This document shows positions 59,211 through 64,000 of a stretch of DNA of 64,000 nt, piece by piece (position 1 is the stretch's first letter; each line of letters opens with the position of its first letter). The stretch spans positions 248,001 to 312,000 of the forward strand of contig NZ_VIWT01000003.1 in assembly GCF_007829815.1 (NCBI RefSeq), read 5' to 3'. The position numbers and the translations under genes were made by a program. Origin of the DNA: Kitasatospora viridis (GTDB lineage: Bacteria > Actinomycetota > Actinomycetes > Streptomycetales > Streptomycetaceae). The notes beneath the pieces are model-generated. The model worked only from the letters and a program-made list of their open reading frames with translations, was not told the origin of the DNA and searched no databases.

Positions 59211-59798
59211 TTGAGGACGTTCCGGAACCACGTCGTACGGCTGCTGGCGGGCGCGGCCCTGCTGCTCGGCGGGCTGATCGCCGCCTCGGCCCCCGCCCAG
59301 GCCGCCGCCCCGCTCTACACCGGCCCGCTCACCGTCTGCGGCAACTCCCCCATCCCGGCCGGGTACGTCGTCACCGACGAGGAGAGCTCCAACAGCTGCG
59401 GCGGCTACCGGCTGTACTACCTCACCCAGGTCACCACCCAGACCAACATGATGGTCTGCGGCAACTCCCCCATCCCGAGCGGCTGGGTGATCACCGACGA
59501 GGAGTCCTGGAACACCTGCGGCGGCTACCTGCGCTACGACATCCAGAAGGTCACCGGCCAGGCCGACCTGATGGCCTGCGGCAACTCCACCGTCCCGGCC
59601 GGTTACGTGGTCAACGACGAGGAGTCCTGGAACACCTGCGGCGGCTACCTGCGCTACAACCTCGAACTGGTCACCGGCCAGAGCTCGCTGCAGGTCTGCG
59701 GCAACTCCCCGATCCCCAGCGGCTACGTGATCTCCAGCTCGGAGGGCTGGAACACCTGCGGCGGCTACCAGCTGCTCTTCCTCACCAAGGTCGGCTGA
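59211..59798 (+). CDS. Secreted protein of four 40-residue Cys-containing repeats
   Basis: 195-aa exported protein. Residues 1-31 are a Sec signal peptide. The rest is four tandem repeats of 40 residues (CGNSPIPAGYVVTDEES..N..CGGY..YYL..VT.Q), each with two Cys, so eight in total, probably four intra-repeat disulfides. Start is a TTG with GGAGG 5 nt before it, an unusual start codon supported only by that site. The gene follows a 7-1-7 palindrome. Related small secreted Streptomyces proteins with CGG motifs exist, but their function is unknown; cell-surface binding is a guess. Confidence 0.75.
   Translation: MRTFRNHVVRLLAGAALLLGGLIAASAPAQAAAPLYTGPLTVCGNSPIPAGYVVTDEESSNSCGGYRLYYLTQVTTQTNMMVCGNSPIPSGWVITDEESWNTCGGYLRYDIQKVTGQADLMACGNSTVPAGYVVNDEESWNTCGGYLRYNLELVTGQSSLQVCGNSPIPSGYVISSSEGWNTCGGYQLLFLTKVG
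59333..59797 (+). repeat. Four 120-bp tandem repeats within the secreted protein gene
   Basis: The CTGCGGCAACTCC core recurs at 59334, 59454, 59574 and 59694, exactly 120 bp apart, and the TCCTGGAACACCTGCGGC end also repeats. The last unit is slightly diverged. Confidence 0.85.
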
Positions 59799-59823
59799 CC
59801 CCAGCCCGCGGCGAGCGGTCAGC
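59794..59823. terminator. Hairpin over two convergent stop codons
   Basis: GCTGACC (59794-59800) pairs with GGTCAGC (59817-59823), 16-nt loop; the stop codons of the repeat protein and the hydrolase lie in the arms. Confidence 0.4.
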
Positions 59824-60673
59824 CCGCGCCCAGCAGGGCGAGCAGCGGCTCCCAGGCCGCCTCGCCCAGCAGGGCGTCGGCCCGGTCCGAGCCGCCGTAG
59901 CGGAAGACGGGCGAGGCCGGGCGGGGCTCCTCGCCGGGCAGCACCAGCTGGTGGCCGGCGTCCGCGCGGGTCACCAGCCGGACCGGCCGGCCGGCCTCGC
60001 GCCGGCGGGCGGCCAACTGCTCGGCGTAGCGCAGCGAGGGCCACATCTCGTCGTCGCCGCCGGCGATCAGCAGCAGGTCGGCGGCGGCCCGCTCCGCCGG
60101 GATCGCGGCGGCGGCCAGCCGGTCGGCGAAGGTGCGCTCGCTGAGCTCGTAGCCGCCGCGGACCGCCACCGGGCCGGGCTCGCGCTCCTCGGCGAACCAG
60201 GAGTCGTCGATCGGCACGAAGGGCAGCGGCTTGCCCTGCCAGGTCCAGCCGGAGCGGTACGGCCGGTCCTGCCCGTCGAGCCCGGGGCCGAGGTTCGCCC
60301 AGGCCAGCGCGGACGGGGAGATGGCCACCACCGCGTCGACGCGCGGCTCGTGAACGGCAGTCAGCAGTGCGGCCTCGGCGCCCTTGGAGTTGCCCACCAG
60401 GCCGATCCGCCGTGCGCCGCGTTCCCGCAGCAGGTCGACGGCCGCGACGAAGCCCTCCAGCGGCACCTCGCAGATCCCGGCCGGCTGCCCCGGCCCGCCG
60501 AAATACCGCACGGCCAGCACCAGCAGCCCCTGCTCGGCGAGCACCCGGGCCCGCCGCCGGTCCACCCGGCCGCTGGAGCCGGTCAGCAGCACGACGCCCG
60601 CGCCGCTGCGCCGGGCCGGCTCCACCAGCACGGCCTCCCAAGGAACCGTCAGCTCGTGCTCGACGACCTGCAC
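59819..60673 (-). CDS. Alpha/beta-hydrolase (acyl-CoA thioesterase/BAAT C-terminal-like)
   Basis: 284-aa hydrolase. Motifs: GAGVVLLTGSSG (oxyanion region), the nucleophile elbow LVGNSKGAEAALL (GNSKG) and the late DAGHQLVLPG with catalytic His; Asp is in LLLIAGGDDEMWPS. This is the dienelactone-hydrolase/BAAT-like class. The GTG at 60673 is chosen with GGAGGG 8 nt upstream; longer in-frame sequence upstream is Cys-rich and overlaps the adenylation gene antisense-looking part. It lies 40 bp after the adenylation gene, so it may hydrolyse a carrier- or CoA-bound product. Confidence 0.8.
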   Translation of the reverse strand: MQVVEHELTVPWEAVLVEPARRSGAGVVLLTGSSGRVDRRRARVLAEQGLLVLAVRYFGGPGQPAGICEVPLEGFVAAVDLLRERGARRIGLVGNSKGAEAALLTAVHEPRVDAVVAISPSALAWANLGPGLDGQDRPYRSGWTWQGKPLPFVPIDDSWFAEEREPGPVAVRGGYELSERTFADRLAAAAIPAERAAADLLLIAGGDDEMWPSLRYAEQLAARRREAGRPVRLVTRADAGHQLVLPGEEPRPASPVFRYGGSDRADALLGEAAWEPLLALLGAG

Positions 60674-60713
60674 CGTGTCACCCTCCCCTGCTCCAAATCC
60701 CTGTGCGGCGAGC

Positions 60714-62318
60714 CTACCGGTGCCCGGAACTGACGGCGGGTCGGGCCGAGGAGCCCTGCTCGGCCAGCGCCCGGCGGTCGGTCTTGCCGGAGGGGTTGAC
60801 CGGCAGCTCGGGCAGCACGACGAACCGGATCGGCACCATGTGCGCAGGAAGCACCGAGCGTGCATGCTCGGCCAGTTGACCGTCCAACAGCTGCACCGCG
60901 GAGTCCGGGCTGACGGTGTAGAAGGCGGTCAGCTGCGGCTCGCCGAGCCGGCTGATGGTGCGCACCACCGCCAGGTCGCGCAGGCCCGGGGCCTCCCGCA
61001 GCCGTGCCTCGACCTCGCCGAGCTCGATCCGGTAGCCGTTGATCTTCACCTGGTCGTCGGCCCGGCCCGCGTAGCAGAGCGTGCCGTCGGGCAGCCGCCT
61101 GGCCAGGTCGCCGCTGCGGTAGTGGCGCCGCACCGTGCCGTCGGCACCCGGCAGTTGGGGGAATCGCTCGGCAGTCAGCTCGGGCCGGTCGAGGTAGCCG
61201 GCGGCGACGCCCGCGCCGGAGACCAGGATCTCGCCGGTCCCGCCGGGCGCCACGTCCGCGCCGTCCTCGTCGACGACCCGCAGCTGCCAGCCGTCCAGCG
61301 GCTCGCCGAGGTCGGTGGCGAAGGCGCCGGGGCCCGCCGCGTCCGGCTCCCGGTCGAGTTCCTCGTCGGTGAGCGGGCGGGAGGTGACGAAGACGGTGGC
61401 CTCGGTGATGCCGTAGGTGTTGACGAACCGGGTGGTCCGGCCGAAGACGGCCCGCCAGGCCCGCACGTCGCGGACGTCGATCGACTCGCCGCCGAAGATC
61501 ACGTAGCGCAGCGCGGGCGGGACGGGCAGGCTGCGGCGGGGGGCGGCCCGCGCCAGGTGGCGGAAGACCGAGGGGACCACGTTGAAGACCGTGACGCCCT
61601 CCCGGGCCAGCAGGTCCAGGGTCGCCTGGGGCGAGGCGGCCACCTCGGGCGGCACCACCACCAGGCAGGCCCCGCTGAGCAGGGCGCCCCAGATCTCCCA
61701 GACCGAGAAGTCGAACGAGTAGGAGTGGAACAGCGTCCAGACGTCCTGCGGGCCGGTCGCGTAGCGCTGCTCGCAGGCCCGCACCAGGGCGGCCACGTTG
61801 CGGTGCGGGACCGGAACTCCCTTGGGGCGCCCGGTCGAACCGGAGGTGTAGATCACGTAGGCGGGCGTGTCGGGGTCCACCGGCAGGCCGAGCACCGGCA
61901 GCGCGGGCGCCGCCGGGGCCGGCGCGTCCAGCCGCAGCACGGGCAGTTCGGCGAGCCGGTCCGGCAGCGGCTGGTCGGAGAGCACCAGGGACAGGCCCGC
62001 GTCCTCGGCGGTGAGGAGCAGCCGCTGCGCCGGGTAGGACGGGTCGAGCGGCACGTAGGTGTGCCCGCTGCGCAGCACCGCCAGCATGGCGACGATCACC
62101 TGCGCGCCGCGCCGCAGGTGCAGGCCGATCCGCTGGCCGGGCTGCGGGCGGTGGCGGCGCAGCAGCGCGGCCAGCTGGGCGGCCTGCCGGTCCAGCTGGG
62201 CGTAGGTCAGCTCGCCGTCCGCGTCGCGCAGCGCGACCCGGTCGGGGTGGCGCCGGGCCTGCCGGTCGAAGAGGCGGTGGACCAGCTGGTCCTCGGCGGG
62301 AACGGATCCGATCAGCAC
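60714..62318 (-). CDS. Stand-alone NRPS adenylation enzyme
   Basis: 534-aa amino-acid-activating A domain. Motifs: LTYAQLDRQA (A1), YVIYTSGSTGRPKG (A3), NTYGITEAT (A5), YRSGDLARRLPDG (A7), GRADDQVKINGYRIELGEVE (A8) and NPSGKTDRRAL (A10). No carrier domain is attached, so a separate carrier must exist, probably outside the window or the one at 50277. Start GTG 62318 with AAGGAG 11 nt upstream. It follows the asparagine-synthetase-like gene by 41 bp. Confidence 0.92.
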   Translation of the reverse strand: MLIGSVPAEDQLVHRLFDRQARRHPDRVALRDADGELTYAQLDRQAAQLAALLRRHRPQPGQRIGLHLRRGAQVIVAMLAVLRSGHTYVPLDPSYPAQRLLLTAEDAGLSLVLSDQPLPDRLAELPVLRLDAPAPAAPALPVLGLPVDPDTPAYVIYTSGSTGRPKGVPVPHRNVAALVRACEQRYATGPQDVWTLFHSYSFDFSVWEIWGALLSGACLVVVPPEVAASPQATLDLLAREGVTVFNVVPSVFRHLARAAPRRSLPVPPALRYVIFGGESIDVRDVRAWRAVFGRTTRFVNTYGITEATVFVTSRPLTDEELDREPDAAGPGAFATDLGEPLDGWQLRVVDEDGADVAPGGTGEILVSGAGVAAGYLDRPELTAERFPQLPGADGTVRRHYRSGDLARRLPDGTLCYAGRADDQVKINGYRIELGEVEARLREAPGLRDLAVVRTISRLGEPQLTAFYTVSPDSAVQLLDGQLAEHARSVLPAHMVPIRFVVLPELPVNPSGKTDRRALAEQGSSARPAVSSGHR

Positions 62319-62359
62319 GCGGGCGGCCTCTCCTTGTAGTGGGCGGGTGCGGTGCGGGG

Positions 62360-64000
62360 TCACAGGGCCGGGCGGATCCGGCGGGCGCGCAGCCAGCCGT
62401 CGAGTTGCAGCACCATCTCGGTGTCGGCCCGGCCCAGCCAGCCGCCGCGGTCCAGCCGGCGCGGGTCGTCGACCACCTGCCAGGCCTTGGCCAGGTCGAG
62501 CAGCGGCCGCACGGGTGCGTCCTGGTCGGTCAGCACCTCGCGCAGCCGCTCGGCCAGCGACTGCTTGTAGCCGGCGTGGTAGGTGATCGGGAACGGCACC
62601 TTGGGCCGGTCGAGCACGGCGGCGGGCAGCAGGTCGGCGGCGATGGTGCGCAGCAGGCTCTTGTCCCGGCCGTCGAAGGACTTCATCCGCCACGGGACGT
62701 TGTAGAGGTAGTCGAAGAGGCGGTGGTCGGAGAACGGGAAGCGGACCTGGAGCCCGGCTGCGGCGGCCAGCCGCTCGGAGTGGTTGACCGCCTGCTCGTA
62801 GAGCCGGGTCATGTGCAGGTGGTCGATCTCCCGGGCCCGCCGGTCGTCGGCGGGGGCGCCGGGCAGGTGCGGCACCTCCTCGCGGGCCTCCTGGTAGCGC
62901 TCGGCGCAGAAGCCGGTGAAGCCGATCGAGCGCAGCAGCTCCGGGTCGAACAGGTCGTTGCCGATCCCGTTCGCCAGGCCGAAGGCCCGGGCCCGCTCGA
63001 TCCACGGGAAGGTCCGGTGCTCGGTCGCGGCCCGTTCCTGATCGCTGATCAGGCCGCCGAAGACCGCGTCGGCGGCCTCGCCGCTGAGCGCCACCGGCGT
63101 GTGCGCGGCGACCTGACGGTAGAACAGGTAGGGCGTCAGGTTCTTGTCCCCGAAGGGTGACGGGAAGTCCTTGGCGGCCAGCACGGCGGCCAGGGTGGCC
63201 GGCTCGGTCAGCGTGGCCGGGTCGACCAGCACCTCCTGGTGCGCGCAGCCCACGTGGTCCACCACCGCCTGGGCGAACGGCCGGTCGGGCACGCCGGCGG
63301 CGCTCTCCCCGAAGGAGACGGTGAAGGTGCGCGGCCCCGCCGCGACGCCCTGGGCTACCAGGGCGGTGAGGGCGCTGGAGTCCAGGCCGCCGGAGAGCAG
63401 CACGGCGGGCGAGCCGCCGGGGGCCTCGCGGGCGATCGCCTCCTCCAGCAGGCCCCGGGTGGTGGCGATGGTCGAGGCCAGGTCCTCGGTGTGCGGGCGG
63501 GCCCGCAGCTGCCAGTACCGGTGCTCGCGCACGCCCTCCGGGCCGAGCCGCACCAGGTGCGCGGGGCGCACCTCGCGCACCCGGCGCAGCACCGAGTGGC
63601 CCGGGCGGCGCACCTGGGCGAGCAGGGCGCACAGGCCCTCGGCGTCGAGCTCGTTGCCGGCCAGTGGGTGGGCGCCGAGCGCCGCCGCCTCGGAGGCGAA
63701 CAGCGCGCCGTGCGGCAGCGGCAGGTAGCTCAGCGGCTTGACGCCGAACCGGTCGCGGCAGAGCACGAGTTCGCTGCTCCGGGCGTCCCAGATCGCGAAG
63801 GCGAACAGGCCGTCCAGGTGCTCGGCCACGGCGCAGCCCCAGCGCAGGTAGCCGTGCAGAACCAGTTGCGCGTCGGTGTCGAGCGCTCCGCTCGGGCCGG
63901 CCGGGCCGAGCTCGGCGCGCAGCCGGGCGGAGTTGTCGAGCACGCCGTCGAAGGTGATCGCGGCGAGCGGGCGGCCGTCCTGCTCGGCCACGGCGGGCTG
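62360..64000 (-). CDS. Asparagine synthetase B-like protein (5' end beyond window)
   Basis: Partial, at least 546 aa. It aligns with class II glutamine amidotransferase-asparagine synthase proteins: the N-terminal half contains LFAFAIWDARSSELVLCRDRFGVKPL, and the synthetase half the PP-loop AVLLSGGLDSSAL and LSGEAADAVFGG. The catalytic Cys2 and first ~50 residues should lie right of the window; the GTG at 63991 is an internal codon, not the start, since the ordinary family sequence continues upstream of it. In biosynthetic operons such enzymes form amides, including lasso cyclisation or amidation. It is the first visible gene of the operon with the adenylation enzyme. Confidence 0.88.
   Translation of the reverse strand, partial: QPAVAEQDGRPLAAITFDGVLDNSARLRAELGPAGPSGALDTDAQLVLHGYLRWGCAVAEHLDGLFAFAIWDARSSELVLCRDRFGVKPLSYLPLPHGALFASEAAALGAHPLAGNELDAEGLCALLAQVRRPGHSVLRRVREVRPAHLVRLGPEGVREHRYWQLRARPHTEDLASTIATTRGLLEEAIAREAPGGSPAVLLSGGLDSSALTALVAQGVAAGPRTFTVSFGESAAGVPDRPFAQAVVDHVGCAHQEVLVDPATLTEPATLAAVLAAKDFPSPFGDKNLTPYLFYRQVAAHTPVALSGEAADAVFGGLISDQERAATEHRTFPWIERARAFGLANGIGNDLFDPELLRSIGFTGFCAERYQEAREEVPHLPGAPADDRRAREIDHLHMTRLYEQAVNHSERLAAAAGLQVRFPFSDHRLFDYLYNVPWRMKSFDGRDKSLLRTIAADLLPAAVLDRPKVPFPITYHAGYKQSLAERLREVLTDQDAPVRPLLDLAKAWQVVDDPRRLDRGGWLGRADTEMVLQLDGWLRARRIRPAL

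Noticed and set aside
59334..59700. Evenly spaced repeats that could suggest a CRISPR-like array
   Set aside because: The 120-bp units are in frame, code for a Cys repeat, and are not separated by unique spacers.
63991..63991. GTG at 63991 as start of the asparagine-synthetase-like gene
   Set aside because: It falls within a region that aligns to residues beyond ~50 of the family and lacks the catalytic Cys2; the gene must begin beyond the window.

Overview
The window is GC-rich (third-position GC very high), uses many GTG starts, overlapping ATGA/GTGA gene junctions, LAL-type LuxR regulators, secreted PKD/CBM enzymes and type III PKS: this is a Streptomyces-like (Streptomyces/Kitasatospora) actinomycete chromosome, probably an accessory arm. 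No rRNA, tRNA, CRISPR array or insertion sequence was seen.

Region 1 (1-16.1 kb) is miscellaneous: a polyamine-type ABC permease, an SRPBCC protein, a two-gene ABC-2 exporter, a secreted PF04185 phosphoesterase with PKD/Fn3/CBM-like tail, a Tat-exported metallophosphoesterase, a tandem EF-G-domain-IV-like protein, an EXORDIUM/PHI-1-like secreted protein, a 963-aa LAL LuxR regulator and a multicopper oxidase.

Region 2 (16.1-28.4 kb) holds a small Cys-containing protein, a NarL-type two-component pair and a minus-strand biosynthetic operon: degenerate dehydroquinate-synthase-like protein, small acidic ORF, RppA (tetrahydroxynaphthalene synthase), an EEVS-type sugar-phosphate cyclase, two cupins, a VOC protein, a GMC oxidoreductase and a Zn alcohol dehydrogenase. 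A 28-bp motif (GGTCCC-N4-GCATGAG-N5-GGTCCC) occurs at four promoters here (multicopper oxidase, small Cys protein, histidine kinase, and the divergent promoter of the operon), suggesting one regulon.

Region 3 (28.5-33.6 kb): a secreted serine hydrolase, a phytoene-dehydrogenase-like flavoprotein, and a DHA2 efflux pump with a TetR repressor whose operators can be read directly.

Region 4 (33.8-58.4 kb) is the most unusual: a candidate hybrid pathway combining ADP-heptose supply (GmhA-HldE tri-domain fusion, HldD-like epimerase, DegT aminotransferase, HAD protein), a GT9 heptosyltransferase-like enzyme, a FemAB/CelD-like GNAT, an SLOG-GNAT-QueC-like triple fusion, a LanB-like dehydratase without elimination domain, a free carrier protein, an ATP-grasp ligase, an ABC exporter, an adenylation enzyme, a carrier-condensation protein and a TIM-barrel isomerase, with its own LuxR regulator. 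It looks like an aminoheptose-decorated peptide/amide pathway; I know of no described cluster with this combination.

Region 5 (58.4-64 kb): HD-domain protein, a secreted four-repeat Cys protein behind a perfect 7-1-7 palindrome, and the end of another minus-strand operon (hydrolase, stand-alone adenylation enzyme, asparagine-synthetase-like protein cut by the window edge).
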